Source: Kribbella caucasensis
Lineage (GTDB): Bacteria; Actinomycetota; Actinomycetes; Propionibacteriales; Kribbellaceae
Length of the DNA stretch: 64,000 nt
Reading direction: 5' to 3'
Assembly (NCBI RefSeq): GCF_004361855.1
Contig: NZ_SNWQ01000002.1
Coordinates: forward strand, 372,001-436,000
Positions 44,505 through 54,058 of the stretch are shown here, piece by piece. Made by a program: the position numbers and the translations under genes. Numbering within the stretch: position 1 is the first letter of the stretch; each line of letters opens with the position of its first letter. The notes below the pieces were generated by a model, which saw nothing but the letters and a program-made list of their open reading frames with translations, ran no database searches and had not been told where the DNA came from.

Positions 44505-45952
44505 TGCGGGGCCGGTCGCTTGGTGTCGGCGCGATCGGGTCGCCGCGGCTGCTTGGGGACGGGGCGATCGGGCTGGCGCGGCTGCTTCGTGGGGTCCCGG
44601 TCTGGCGGCCTCGGGTCGTCCGGATCCTTCAGCGGGACGGGCTCACGTTGGCCGCGCTGGTGGCGATTGCGGCGGCCCGTCGGCCTGATGAGGTCGCGCT
44701 GCTCGACGACGACGGGCCGCTCACGTACGCCGAACTCGAGCAACTCGTCGCCTCCCATGCGGGGGAGTTGCCGCCAGACCTGGGGCGCGTCGAGATCCGG
44801 GAGCCCAACCATCGGTCGTTCGTCATCGCCGTGGCGGCCGCGCTGCGGCGGAACGCCGATGTGGTGCTGCTCGATCCGCGGTCACCTCCTGTCGACGTAT
44901 CAGGCGGGCGGCGGGGGAGACGCGGGCAGATCGTGTTGATGACGTCCGGGAGCACTGGTTCGGCGAAGGGGGTCGAACGTGGTGGGGTGCGGTCAGCGCA
45001 GGGGATTCCGATCACGACTATGGTGCGGTTGTTGCCGATCTCGGCCGGAGTTCCATTGGTGGTGACGCCACCGTTGTTCCACGGGTTCGGGCTGGGGTTT
45101 CTTGCGTTGGGGCTGGCTTTCGGGATGCCCGTGGTGTTGCGGCGCCGACTGGATCCGGCCGAGATCGCGGATTTCGTGCGGGCTCACCCGGGCTGCCTGC
45201 TGGTCGGCGTACCGCCTGTGCTCGCTCGGATCGAACGGGCCGGCGCACCGGCTGAGCCGGGTGCTGTCGTCAGCGGAGCAGGGTCGCTTCATCCGGCTGT
45301 GGCGGCGCGGTTGAGTTCGTCGTACGGGCCGGTGGTCTTCAATCTCTACGGATCGAGTGAGGACGGCTGGTCGACGATCGCGACGCCGGCCGACCTGGCC
45401 GAGGCGCCCGGCACGATCGGTCGACCCGCGGCCGGTGTGCGCGTCGCGGTACTGGACGAGAGCGGAAAACCCTTGCGGGCTGGGGAGATCGGGCATCTCT
45501 GCGTCGCGAGCCGGCTGGAGTTCGCGCAGTACGCCGGTGGTGGTGGGCGCGCGCGGCTCGGCGGGATGGCGGACTCGGGGGACCTGGGGCACTACGACAC
45601 GGCCGGGCGGTTCTTCGTGGACGGGCGGGCCGACGACATGGTGGTGACCGGCGGCGAGAACGTGTTCCCGACCGAGGTGGAGGACGTGCTGCTCGGGCAT
45701 CCCGCGGTCGCCGAGGTGATGGTCGACGGCGTGCCCGACGAGGAGTACGGCGCCCGGTTGGAGGCGTTCGTCGTACGGCGGCCTTCGGGCGAAGCTGCTT
45801 TGCGGGCGGAGGACGTGCCTCCTTTGCGGGCGGAGGAGTTGATCGCCTACGCGCGGACGCGGTTGGTGCCGGCCAAGGTGCCGCGGATCGTGCACTTCGT
45901 GGCGGCCCTGCCGATGACGCCGACGGGCAAACCCCGCCGACGTGTGACCTGA
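44504..45952 (+). CDS. Compact acyl-CoA synthetase/AMP-forming ligase
   Basis: A 482-residue member of the ANL adenylating family. Motifs: ATP loop [20 protein letters not shown], hinge [21 protein letters not shown], and the catalytic Lys in PTGKPRRR. It is shorter than usual (500-550), mainly between residues 90 and 140, where the substrate-side N-terminal lobe is reduced. All catalytic motifs remain. GGAGG at 44494-44498 favours the ATG at 44504 over the GTG at 44501. Coupled to the upstream SDR, it probably activates a carboxylic acid that the SDR reduces or oxidises. Confidence 0.82.
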   Translation: MRGRSLGVGAIGSPRLLGDGAIGLARLLRGVPVWRPRVVRILQRDGLTLAALVAIAAARRPDEVALLDDDGPLTYAELEQLVASHAGELPPDLGRVEIREPNHRSFVIAVAAALRRNADVVLLDPRSPPVDVSGGRRGRRGQIVLMTSGSTGSAKGVERGGVRSAQGIPITTMVRLLPISAGVPLVVTPPLFHGFGLGFLALGLAFGMPVVLRRRLDPAEIADFVRAHPGCLLVGVPPVLARIERAGAPAEPGAVVSGAGSLHPAVAARLSSSYGPVVFNLYGSSEDGWSTIATPADLAEAPGTIGRPAAGVRVAVLDESGKPLRAGEIGHLCVASRLEFAQYAGGGGRARLGGMADSGDLGHYDTAGRFFVDGRADDMVVTGGENVFPTEVEDVLLGHPAVAEVMVDGVPDEEYGARLEAFVVRRPSGEAALRAEDVPPLRAEELIAYARTRLVPAKVPRIVHFVAALPMTPTGKPRRRVT

Positions 45953-45995
45953 TCGACAGGGGCGTACCAGTGCTGTCGCAGGTATCGTGACAGAC

Positions 45996-47213
45996 ATGTC
46001 TGACGCCACTCGTAGCTCGCAGAACGAAACCGTCATAGTCGCCGGTGCGCGGACCCCGATCGGGCGGCTGCTGGGTGGCCTCAAGGGCTTCTCCGGCGCC
46101 GACCTCGGTGGCTTCGCGATCAAGGGCGCACTGGAGAAGGCCGGGGTCTCGCCGGACCAGGTCGAGTACGTGATCATGGGCCAGGTGCTGCAGGCCGGGG
46201 CGGGCCAGATCGCCGCCCGGCAGGCCGCGGTCAAGGCCGGCATCCCGATGTCGGTGCCCGCGATCACGATCAACAAGGTCTGCCTGTCCGGGCTGAACGC
46301 GATCGCCCTCGCCTCCCAGCTGATCCGCGCCGGCGAGTACGACGTGGTCGTGGCCGGCGGGATGGAGTCGATGACGAACGCGCCGCACCTGCTGCCGAAG
46401 TCGCGCGAGGGATTCAAGTACGGCGATGTCACGCTGGTCGACTCGATGGCGTACGACGGGTTGTGGGACGCGTTCACCGACCAGGCGATGGGGTCGCTCA
46501 CCGAGCAGGCGAACACCGACCGGGAGAAGCTGAGCCGCGAGGAGCAGGACGAGTTCAGCGCCCGGTCGCACCAGCGGGCCGCGGCCGGCTGGAAGAACGG
46601 CGTCTTCGCCGACGAAGTGGTCCCGGTCGAGGTACCGCAGCGCAAGGGCGACCCGCTCGTGGTCGACGCCGACGAAGGTGTCCGCGCCGACACCACTGCC
46701 GAATCGCTGGCCAAGCTGCGTCCGGCGTTCGGCAAGGAGGGCACGATCACGGCCGGCTCCGCCTCGCAGATCTCCGACGGCGGGTGTGCCGTAGTCGTGA
46801 TGAGCAAGGCGAAGGCCGAGGAGCTCGGGCTGACCTGGCTCGCCGAGATCGGCGCGCACGGCTCGGTCGCCGGACCGGACTCGTCGCTGCAGAGCCAGCC
46901 GGCCAACGCGATCGCCAAGGCCTGCGCGAAGGAGGGCATCGACCCGTCGGTGCTGGACCTGGTCGAGATCAACGAGGCGTTCGCGGCCGTCGGGATCGCC
47001 AGCGCGCGTGAGCTGAAGATCGATGAGGACAAGGTGAACGTCAACGGCGGCGCGATCGCGCTCGGCCACCCGATCGGCATGTCCGGCGCCCGCGTCGTGC
47101 TGCACCTCGCGCTGGAGCTGCAGCGGCGTGGCGGCGGGGTCGGTGCGGCCGCGCTGTGCGGTGGTGGTGGCCAGGGCGACGCGCTGATCGTCCGGGTACC
47201 GGCCGCCGGCTGA
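45996..47213 (+). CDS. Acetyl-CoA C-acetyltransferase (thiolase)
   Basis: A 405-residue biosynthetic-type thiolase that joins two acetyl-CoA to acetoacetyl-CoA. The acyl-accepting Cys96 lies in [11 protein letters not shown], the His in [16 protein letters not shown] and the second Cys in [10 protein letters not shown]. Length is typical. TATCGT lies 7 nt before the ATG at 45996, a leaderless pattern. With the dehydrogenase encoded at 22599 it makes the C4 unit that enters the Ccr reaction. meaB follows after 21 nt. Confidence 0.93.
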   Translation: MSDATRSSQNETVIVAGARTPIGRLLGGLKGFSGADLGGFAIKGALEKAGVSPDQVEYVIMGQVLQAGAGQIAARQAAVKAGIPMSVPAITINKVCLSGLNAIALASQLIRAGEYDVVVAGGMESMTNAPHLLPKSREGFKYGDVTLVDSMAYDGLWDAFTDQAMGSLTEQANTDREKLSREEQDEFSARSHQRAAAGWKNGVFADEVVPVEVPQRKGDPLVVDADEGVRADTTAESLAKLRPAFGKEGTITAGSASQISDGGCAVVVMSKAKAEELGLTWLAEIGAHGSVAGPDSSLQSQPANAIAKACAKEGIDPSVLDLVEINEAFAAVGIASARELKIDEDKVNVNGGAIALGHPIGMSGARVVLHLALELQRRGGGVGAAALCGGGGQGDALIVRVPAAG

Positions 47214-47234
47214 CGGCGAGCCGATACTGACCTG

Positions 47235-48194
47235 ATGCCACGAAGTACCGCCGCCCCCGTCGCCGAACTCGTCGAGCGCGCCCGGTCCGGGGAGCCCCGG
47301 GCCGTCGCGCGGCTCATCTCGCTGGTCGAGGACGCTTCGCCCCGGCTCCGTGAGGTGATGGCCGCGCTGGCGCCGCATGCGGGTCAGGCGCACATCGTCG
47401 GCATCACGGGGTCGCCGGGGGTGGGGAAGTCCACGTCCACGTCGGCGCTCGTCACGGCGTACCGGAAGGCTGGGAAGCGCGTTGGGGTGCTCGCGGTCGA
47501 TCCGTCGTCGCCGTTCTCGGGTGGCGCGTTGCTGGGCGACCGGGTGCGGATGCAGGACCACGCGACCGATGCCGGGGTGTTCATCCGGTCGATGGCGTCG
47601 CGGGGTCATCTCGGTGGGCTGGCGTGGTCGACTCCGCAGGCGTTGCGGGTGCTCGACGCGGCCGGGTTCGACGTCGTCCTGGTGGAGACGGTCGGCGTCG
47701 GGCAGTCCGAGGTGGAGATCGCAGGGATGGCCGACACGACGGTGATTTTGCTCGCGCCGGGGATGGGCGACGGGATCCAGGCGGCGAAGGCGGGCATCCT
47801 CGAGGTTGGCGACATTTACGTTGTGAACAAGGCGGATCGCGACGGCGTGCAGAACGTCACCCGCGATCTGCGGGCGATGCTCGCACTGGCCGAACGGTCC
47901 CCCGACGCGTGGTCGCCGCCGATCCTGAAGACCGTGGCGAGTCGTGGTGAAGGCGTCGACGAAGTGGTCGCGGCGATCGATGATCGGCTCGCCTGGATGC
48001 GTGCCAACAGCGTACTGGAGGAGCGGCGCAGGAGCCGGGCCCGGGACGAGATCGAGGCGATCGCGATGACAGCCCTGCGGGCGCGGTTCGCCCATCTGCA
48101 CGGGGACGCGCGACTCGACGTACTGGCGGCCAAGGTGGCGGCCGGCGGGACCGATCCGTACTCGGCCGCGGACGAGCTGATCGACGCCCTTTGA
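47235..48194 (+). CDS. meaB: MeaB G-protein chaperone for B12-dependent acyl-CoA mutases
   Basis: A 319-residue SIMIBI-class GTPase of the MeaB/ArgK family that loads and protects adenosylcobalamin-dependent mutases. It has Walker A GSPGVGKS (59-66), VLAVDPSSPFSGGALLGDRV, the ETVGVGQSEVEIA switch and VVNKAD for guanine binding. The C-terminal helical hairpin (about 245-319) mediates dimerisation. Clients in this window are the ethylmalonyl-CoA mutase and the isobutyryl-CoA mutase. GATACT lies 6 nt before the ATG. Confidence 0.93.
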   Translation: MPRSTAAPVAELVERARSGEPRAVARLISLVEDASPRLREVMAALAPHAGQAHIVGITGSPGVGKSTSTSALVTAYRKAGKRVGVLAVDPSSPFSGGALLGDRVRMQDHATDAGVFIRSMASRGHLGGLAWSTPQALRVLDAAGFDVVLVETVGVGQSEVEIAGMADTTVILLAPGMGDGIQAAKAGILEVGDIYVVNKADRDGVQNVTRDLRAMLALAERSPDAWSPPILKTVASRGEGVDEVVAAIDDRLAWMRANSVLEERRRSRARDEIEAIAMTALRARFAHLHGDARLDVLAAKVAAGGTDPYSAADELIDAL

Positions 48195-48436
48195 TACGTT
48201 TGATTACGGACCGCTGCGACAGCTGAACACTCTCTGTCACATCGGTGCTCGTCGGCCCTGGAGCGATGTTCGTCTCACGGCGGCGCGCCGCTGGGTGCCG
48301 TGCCCCTCGATCCGTTACAGAATGGGTCTTGTAGCTGGTGGGCATCGTGCTGTGGGCTGTGTTCAATCAGTGACAATTGGTGACCGTCCGTGATACAACA
48401 CAGTCGACCGAATGGTTGCGAGCGAGGAGTGGTGAC

Positions 48437-48595
48437 ATGCCGAAGAAGTTGCTGATCTGGTCAGTGATCGCCTTTGCCGGCTTCTATCTGTTCACTCAGC
48501 CGACGAATGCGGCGAACGCGGTGGGCGGTGCGTTTTCGGCCGTCGGTTCCGCGTTCGGGAGCGTAATCACCTTCCTGACCGCGCTGTTCAACTGA
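48437..48595 (+). CDS. Very small membrane protein
   Basis: A 52-residue protein: KK at residues 3-4, a membrane helix (about 5-20, LLIWSVIAFAGFYLFTQ) and a Gly/Ala-rich second amphipathic helix with a glycine-zipper-like pattern (AVGGAFSAVGSAFGSVITFL). GAGGAG 9 nt upstream and a strong terminator right after the stop support it as real. It lies in a 490-bp region otherwise without genes. The function is unknown; it resembles small helper or membrane-anchoring peptides. Confidence 0.65.
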   Translation: MPKKLLIWSVIAFAGFYLFTQPTNAANAVGGAFSAVGSAFGSVITFLTALFN

Positions 48596-48604
48596 GCTTC
48601 GCGT

Positions 48605-48641
48605 CAAGTGTCCCGCACCGCGCCGCCGTGCGGGACACTTG
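48605..48641 (+). terminator. Strong terminator after the small membrane protein gene
   Basis: CAAGTGTCCCGCAC (48605-48618) pairs perfectly with GTGCGGGACACTTG (48628-48641), a 14-bp stem with a 9-nt loop, starting 10 nt after the stop. It has no U tract. Confidence 0.8.
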
Positions 48642-48684
48642 CTCGTAGAGGTCGTGACAGCGGGGTGAACAGGGGAGTGAGTGG

Positions 48685-49407
48685 ATGGCCGGAATAGGCC
48701 TGTTCCGGATCTTCGACCCGAAGGTCCGGCGCCATCTGATCTCGGACGAGGGCGAGGTCGTCATCGACGAGGTGCGGCACCACTGGGTGGTGTTCACCGT
48801 GCCGATGCTCGAGGTCGTCCTGGCCGCGGCGCTGCTGGCGACGATGCTCTGGATGTCGCTCAGTGGCGCGGGCGTGCTGCTGGCGATCGTGCTGGTGCTG
48901 CTGACGCACGCGTTCTGGCAGTTCCTCACCCAGCACCGGGACCGGTTCGTCGTCACCAACATGCGGGTGATGCGGATCCGCGGCGTCTTCTCCCAGACCG
49001 TCGCGACCACCCCGATCGCCCGGATCCTCGATATCACCCTGGTCAAACCGATCAATGGCCGGATCCTCGGCTACGGCCACTTCATCTTCGAGTCCGCCGC
49101 GCAGGATCAGGGCTTCCGCGAGATCAAGTTCGTCAGCCGCCCCGACGACCGTGACCTGACCATCCAGCGCGTCATCCAGCGCACCGGCCTGCGCGCCTCC
49201 GCCAGCGTCGACGTGGTCCAGGGCGACGACGACGATTCCGACGACGACGGCACCGGCCCGATCGGGATGGACTCCGCACAGGAGGTCACCACGACCATCT
49301 CCACCCGGCCGGCCACCTCCCACACCCAAACCCGCGTCGGCGGCAGCTCCAAGTCCATCTTCAACAGCGAACGCGCCAACTGGACCGACCCGGACCACGA
49401 CGACTGA
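48685..49407 (+). CDS. Bacterial PH-domain membrane protein
   Basis: A 240-residue protein with two membrane helices (about 35-75, VVFTVPMLEVVLAAALLATM and LLAIVLVLLTHAF) followed by a bPH_2-type domain (RDRFVVTNMRVMRIRGVFSQ, TPIARILDITLVKPINGRIL, GYGHFIFESAAQDQGF). The tail from about 180 is disordered and starts with an Asp run (GDDDDSDDDG). Such proteins may help membrane or envelope functions; the role is unknown. An earlier ribosome binding site, GGGGAGTGAG, supports the start. Confidence 0.8.
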   Translation: MAGIGLFRIFDPKVRRHLISDEGEVVIDEVRHHWVVFTVPMLEVVLAAALLATMLWMSLSGAGVLLAIVLVLLTHAFWQFLTQHRDRFVVTNMRVMRIRGVFSQTVATTPIARILDITLVKPINGRILGYGHFIFESAAQDQGFREIKFVSRPDDRDLTIQRVIQRTGLRASASVDVVQGDDDDSDDDGTGPIGMDSAQEVTTTISTRPATSHTQTRVGGSSKSIFNSERANWTDPDHDD

Positions 49408-49464
49408 CCCGTGGGGTCAACGCGCCTGTGACGTATTGGGGGGTGTGGCGGATAACCTTCCGGC

Positions 49465-49968
49465 ATGGCGAGGAAGAAACCGCTGCCGTTCGACCCGATC
49501 GACGAGGCCTCGCGGCAGTGGGGCCGGCGCTGGGGTGCGGTGGAGCAGATGCGGGCCGTCACCTCGCTGATGCGCGCCCAGCAGATCGTCATCGGTGAAC
49601 TCGACGACATCCTGAAGAAGCACGGGCTGAGCTTCGCCCGGTTCGAGGCGCTGGTGCTGCTGACGTTCTCGCGGCGGGGGTCGTTGCCGCTGGGGAAGAT
49701 GGGGGAGCGGTTGCAGGTGCACCCGACGTCGGTGACGTCGATTGTGCGCCGGCTGGAGGCCGCCGGCTTGGTGACGAGGACGCCGCACCCGGACGACGGT
49801 CGCGCCGTCCTGTGCGAGATCACGCCCGAAGGCCGCGAACTGGTCGAGCGGGCGACGGCCGATCTGGTCGCCGCCGACTTCGCCCTCCGCGGACTCACCG
49901 ACGACCAACTCAAGATGCTCTGGTCCGTCCTCGAACCCCTCCGCCAAAACGCCGGCGACTTCGCCTGA
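49465..49968 (+). CDS. MarR-family transcriptional regulator
   Basis: A 167-residue winged-helix regulator: LKKHGLSFARFEALVLLTFS, then LGKMGERLQVHPTSVTSIVR (recognition helix) and the wing RTPHPDDGRAVLCEITPEGR. N- and C-terminal helices form the dimer interface. TAACCT lies 6 nt before the ATG, so the message is probably leaderless. It lies 189 bp upstream of the peptide operon on the same strand and may regulate it or itself; the operon has a second regulator of its own. Confidence 0.88.
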   Translation: MARKKPLPFDPIDEASRQWGRRWGAVEQMRAVTSLMRAQQIVIGELDDILKKHGLSFARFEALVLLTFSRRGSLPLGKMGERLQVHPTSVTSIVRRLEAAGLVTRTPHPDDGRAVLCEITPEGRELVERATADLVAADFALRGLTDDQLKMLWSVLEPLRQNAGDFA

Positions 49969-50041
49969 CCCCACCTGCACCCCGCCCGACCCCGCCGCCG
50001 CGCCCACCGCCTCGTCTGGGAGTGCTGTTACGGCCGCGCTA

Positions 50042-50082
50042 AAAGTTCATTTCCTACTGAAACTTCTGAGGGTTTCCTATTG
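50042..50082 (+). promoter_or_regulatory. AT-rich control element before the peptide operon
   Basis: Two 10-bp near-identical direct repeats, TTTCCTACTG (50050-50059) and TTTCCTATTG (50073-50082), are 23 bp apart, about two helical turns. Between them, GAAAC and GTTTC form an inverted repeat. The stretch stands out as AT-rich against its surroundings. It is a likely operator for the MarR- or GbsR-type regulator nearby; no binding is shown. Confidence 0.4.
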
Positions 50083-50157
50083 CGGGGCATCGCGAGAGGC
50101 TCCAAGATCGGCAGGGTCGGCCTCGTGGATGGGGCCGCAAAGTCCCCTGGAGGTCCG

Positions 50158-51756
50158 ATGAAACGCCGTGCTGCGCGGTCGGCCGCTGTTCTGCTCGCAG
50201 GTGCCCTGACCCTGACCGGCTGCTCCGGTGGTGGTTCCGGCGGGTCGGCCGAGGGCGGTACCAAGTCGATCTCGTACGCCGTGGCGGACCCGGTGACGCT
50301 GAACCCGGGCCGGCAGACGATCGCGTTCGCCCAGTCCAAGGTGCTCTTCTCGTCGCTCACCTTCGTCAAGAGCGACGGCACCCTGACCTACCTCAACGCC
50401 GAGTCGGTGAAGTCGGCCGATGCCGTGCACTGGACGATCAAGCTGCGTCCCGACTGGACCTTCCACAACGGCGAGAAGGTCACCGCGAACAGCTACGTGA
50501 AGGCGTGGAGCACCGTCGCGTACGGCCCGAACGCCTGGGAGAACAGCGGCCAGCTGATCAACATCGCCGGCTACGACGCGCTGAACCCGGCCAAGGGCAA
50601 GCCCGCCACCACGACGCTGTCCGGTCTCAAGGTCGTCGACGACCTCACCTTCACGGTCACGCTGAAGAGCCCCGACGGTCAGTTCCCGACCCAGTTGTCG
50701 CAGGCGCAGACCGGGTTCTTCCCACTGCCCGAGGCGGCGTACGCCGACTTCGACGGCTTCGCCCACAAGCCGATCGGCAACGGCCCGTTCGAGATGGCCG
50801 GCAGCTACGCCGAGAACGAGCCGATGACGGTCAAGGCCTACGGCAACTATCAGGGCCCGAAGCCGACCGTCGACGAGATCGTGTTCAAGCCGTACACCGA
50901 CATGACCACGGCGTACACCGACGTCCAGGCGAACAACACCGACATCCTGTTCGTCCCGGCGGCCCGGATGGCGCAGGTGAAGCAGGACTTCGGCGACCGG
51001 GCCTACGTGTTCGAGGGCCTCGGGATGAGCTACCTCGGCCTGCCGCTGTGGGACAAGCGGTACGCCGACGTCCGGGTCCGGCAGGCGATCTCGATGGCGA
51101 TCGACCGGCAGGCCGTCAGCAACGTGATCTACGGCGGCATCTGGACCCCGGCCACCGCGCTGACCCCACCAGGCGAGCCCGGTACGCCGGTCGGGTTGTG
51201 CGGCGAGCTGTGCACCTTCAACCCCACCAAGGCCAAGCAGCTCCTCGCCGACGCGGGCGGCTTCACCGGCAAGATGGAGATCCGGTACCCCGGCGGCTCC
51301 GGCCTCGACGACCTCTACAACGCCTACGCCAACCAGCTCCGGCAGAACCTCGGCATCAAGGACGTCACCGCGACGCCGACCACGGACTTCCCGGAGTTCC
51401 AGAAACTGCGCAACGACAAGAACCTGAGCGGCCCGTACTTCTCCCGCTGGGGCGCCCTGTACGCCAGCCAGCAGAACACCCTTCGCTCCTTCTACACCAA
51501 GGCCGGCGGCTGCGTGAACTGCATCCCGTACTACACCGACGAGGTGGAGCAGCTGCTCGCCAAGGCGGACGCGCAGGTCGATCCGCAGAAGGCGATCGAG
51601 GGCTACGTCGGGGTGCAGAAGGAGATCCTCAAGGACTTCCCGGCACCGCCGATGTTCTTTGAGAAGTACACCTACGCCACGTCGGACCGGATCGCCAAGC
51701 TGGCCGAGGGCGCGGGCAGCCTGGAACTCGAGAACACCGCCGTGGCCGAGAGCTGA
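50158..51756 (+). CDS. Peptide ABC transporter substrate-binding lipoprotein
   Basis: A 532-residue family-5 solute-binding protein of the DppA/OppA class. The signal peptide ends in a lipobox LTLTGC and is followed by a Gly/Ser linker. The mature part shows WTIKLRPDWTFHNGEKVTAN, the family signature region, and VRVRQAISMAIDRQAVSNVI. Paired Cys residues (GLCGELC, GGCVNCI) may form disulfides. GGAGG lies 6 nt before the ATG. It heads an operon in which all genes overlap or abut; it delivers peptides to the two permeases. Confidence 0.9.
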   Translation: MKRRAARSAAVLLAGALTLTGCSGGGSGGSAEGGTKSISYAVADPVTLNPGRQTIAFAQSKVLFSSLTFVKSDGTLTYLNAESVKSADAVHWTIKLRPDWTFHNGEKVTANSYVKAWSTVAYGPNAWENSGQLINIAGYDALNPAKGKPATTTLSGLKVVDDLTFTVTLKSPDGQFPTQLSQAQTGFFPLPEAAYADFDGFAHKPIGNGPFEMAGSYAENEPMTVKAYGNYQGPKPTVDEIVFKPYTDMTTAYTDVQANNTDILFVPAARMAQVKQDFGDRAYVFEGLGMSYLGLPLWDKRYADVRVRQAISMAIDRQAVSNVIYGGIWTPATALTPPGEPGTPVGLCGELCTFNPTKAKQLLADAGGFTGKMEIRYPGGSGLDDLYNAYANQLRQNLGIKDVTATPTTDFPEFQKLRNDKNLSGPYFSRWGALYASQQNTLRSFYTKAGGCVNCIPYYTDEVEQLLAKADAQVDPQKAIEGYVGVQKEILKDFPAPPMFFEKYTYATSDRIAKLAEGAGSLELENTAVAES

Positions 51757-53138
51757 TGGGCAGCACCACACCGACGGCAGGCCCGCTCCAGCAGATCCTG
51801 GAGCGGGCCCACCGCGTCCCCGAAGTCGACCACTTCCCCGGCGTCGACGAGATCAACGCAACCCTCGACAACCTGGCCGACCGCCACCCGGACCTCGTGA
51901 CAACGCGCAGGATCGGTACGTCGAGGCTGGGCGAACCGCTGACCATGTACTCGATCGGCGACGGCCCCGACAACGCACTCGTCTACGCCGGCGTCCACCC
52001 GAACGAGCCGATCGGTTTCTGGACCGCGATCCGGCTCGCCGAGGACCTTTGCGCCGATGAGGAACTCCGCAAGTCCTGCCGGTGGAACATCATCGGCTGC
52101 ATCGACCCGGACGGGACCCGGCTGAACGAGGGCTGGTTCGACGGCCCGTGGGACCGGGTGACCTACACCGCCAACTTCTACCGTCCGGCGCCGGCCGAGC
52201 AGGTGGAGTGGTCGTTTCCCTTCCAGCACAAGGCGGCGTACTTCGACGCGGTGATGCCGGAGGCGTTCGCCCTGATGCGGGTGATCGACGAGCTGAAGCC
52301 GATCATCGCGGTGTCGCTGCACAACACCGAGCTCGGTGGCGTCTACTACTACGTCACCGAGGAGCTCGACGGGTTCGTCGCCGAGTTGCACGCGATCGCC
52401 GCCGACTTCGAGCTGCCGCTGGACCTGGGCGAACCCGAGACGCCGGCCGCGAAACCGCTCGGCCCGGCGGTGTACGAGATGATCTCCGCGAAGGCGACGT
52501 ACGACTACGCAGAGAGCCTGGGGATGACGCCATACACGGGCTCCGGCGGATCGTCGGCGGAGTACGCGCAACGGCACGGCACGGTGAGTCTGGTCGCCGA
52601 GTTGCCGTACTGGACGCATCCCGCGATCGACGATCAGTCGCCGACCGACCTGGCCTACCGCGACGCGCTCACGGCCGCGGCGGACGAGCTGGCCGGGAAT
52701 CTCGAGGCGCTGATGGAGATCTTCGAGGCGGCCCGGCCGTACCTGTCGGACGACTCGCAACTGGTCCGGGCGACGGCCGCGTTCCTCCCGTACTTGGTCA
52801 AACGTCCGCAACGCGACAAGCTCCGGGCGGAACAGGAGGACCCGGAGCGGCGAGCGACGGTCGCGGAGGCGTTCGGGCTGCGCGACGTCACCCGATTGCT
52901 CCGGCTCCGGTACGGCGGGATGCTGGTGCGCGCGATCGACGGGGAGATCGCCCGGGGTAGCGCGGCCGCCGGACTGCATCCCCTCGCCAAGCGACTGGGT
53001 GCCGTCTATCGCGAATGGCAGGACGAGGCCGCCACGCTCGAGCCCGAGTTGCACCGGGTCCCGATCAACCACCTCGTTGGAGTCCAGTACGCCGCCACTC
53101 TCGCCCTTCTCGACGCGGTCAGGCGGAAGGGATGCTGA
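51756..53138 (+). CDS. Cytoplasmic M14-family zinc carboxypeptidase
   Basis: A 460-residue metallocarboxypeptidase without a signal peptide. Zinc ligands are His81 and Glu84 (VHPNEPIG) and His189 (SLHNTE); Arg122 (DGTRLNE) is placed like the substrate-binding Arg; Glu282 (VAELPYW) is the likely catalytic base. The C-terminal 150 residues are helical and extra to the core. The first base of its ATG is the last base of the lipoprotein stop. Set inside a peptide importer operon, it probably trims imported peptides from the C terminus in the cytoplasm. Confidence 0.85.
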   Translation: MGSTTPTAGPLQQILERAHRVPEVDHFPGVDEINATLDNLADRHPDLVTTRRIGTSRLGEPLTMYSIGDGPDNALVYAGVHPNEPIGFWTAIRLAEDLCADEELRKSCRWNIIGCIDPDGTRLNEGWFDGPWDRVTYTANFYRPAPAEQVEWSFPFQHKAAYFDAVMPEAFALMRVIDELKPIIAVSLHNTELGGVYYYVTEELDGFVAELHAIAADFELPLDLGEPETPAAKPLGPAVYEMISAKATYDYAESLGMTPYTGSGGSSAEYAQRHGTVSLVAELPYWTHPAIDDQSPTDLAYRDALTAAADELAGNLEALMEIFEAARPYLSDDSQLVRATAAFLPYLVKRPQRDKLRAEQEDPERRATVAEAFGLRDVTRLLRLRYGGMLVRAIDGEIARGSAAAGLHPLAKRLGAVYREWQDEAATLEPELHRVPINHLVGVQYAATLALLDAVRRKGC

Positions 53139-54058
53139 GATTCACGATCCGCCGGGTGATCGAACTGGTGCTGGTCTTCTTCGGCGTCACGTTCGCGATC
53201 TACGCGGCGGTCTGGGCGCTGCCGGGCGACCCGATCTCCAGCCTCGGCGGGGACCAGCCCCTGTCGCCGCAGGTGGTGGAGCGGATTCGGGAGCTCTACC
53301 ACCTGAACGATCCGCTCTGGTCGCAGTACTTCCGCTACATCGGCAACCTGCTCACCGGTGACCTCGGCGTCGACTTCCGCGGCCGGTCGGTCGCAGAACG
53401 GCTGGCGACCCGCTGGCCGGTGACGATCCGGCTGGCGGTGACGGCGTGGATCATCCAGGTCGTGATCGGGGTAGGACTCGGTCTGCTCGCCGGGCTGCGG
53501 AAGAACACCTGGATCGACCGGGGCGTGCTGATCATGACGATCCTGGTCGCGTCGGTGCCGATCTTCGTGATGGCGGTGACGGCCCAGCTGGTCTTCGGCG
53601 TCAAGCTGTCGCTGGTGCCGATCGCCGGGGTGAACGACGGCTGGCCGCTGTCTTACTTGCTGCCGGCAACGGTGCTGGCGATCTACGGACTGGCCGCGGT
53701 CGCCCGGCTGACCCGGGGCAGCGTGGTCGACACGATGAGCTCCGACTTCGTCCGGGCGCTGTGGGCGAAGGGGTTGACCAGGCGGCGCGTGATCGGCATC
53801 CACGTGCTGCGCAACTCGTCGATCCCGGTGCTGACTTATCTCGCGATCGACCTCGGCGCGTTACTCGGCGGTGCCGTTGTCACCGAGGGCATCTTCAACC
53901 TGCCGGGCGTCGGTCAGCTGTTGTTCGAGTCGATCCGGGTGCACGAAGGCCCGACCGTGGTGGGGATCGCGACGGCGCTGATCCTGATCTTCCTGCTGAC
54001 CAGTGTGGTGGTCGACCTGCTCAACTCGTTGCTCGACCCGAGGATTCGCCATGACTGA
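53132..54058 (+). CDS. Peptide ABC transporter permease, DppB-like
   Basis: A 308-residue membrane protein of the DppB/OppB class with six predicted helices. The N terminus (LRFTIRRVIELVLVFFGVTF) and DPLWSQYFRYIGNLLTGDLG segment are hallmarks, as is the EAA loop (DFVRALWAKGLTRRRVIGIH) that contacts the ATPase. The ATG lies 7 nt inside the end of the carboxypeptidase gene with GGAAGG before it. It pairs with the following permease. Confidence 0.92.
   Translation: MLRFTIRRVIELVLVFFGVTFAIYAAVWALPGDPISSLGGDQPLSPQVVERIRELYHLNDPLWSQYFRYIGNLLTGDLGVDFRGRSVAERLATRWPVTIRLAVTAWIIQVVIGVGLGLLAGLRKNTWIDRGVLIMTILVASVPIFVMAVTAQLVFGVKLSLVPIAGVNDGWPLSYLLPATVLAIYGLAAVARLTRGSVVDTMSSDFVRALWAKGLTRRRVIGIHVLRNSSIPVLTYLAIDLGALLGGAVVTEGIFNLPGVGQLLFESIRVHEGPTVVGIATALILIFLLTSVVVDLLNSLLDPRIRHD

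Noticed and set aside
45339..48101. 920-codon minus-strand open frame
   Set aside because: Shadow of the synthetase, thiolase and meaB genes, all clearly coded on the plus strand.
48357..48400. CTGTGTT...AACACAG inverted repeat before the small membrane protein gene
   Set aside because: Seven-base arms 33 bp apart are easily met by chance in a promoter region.
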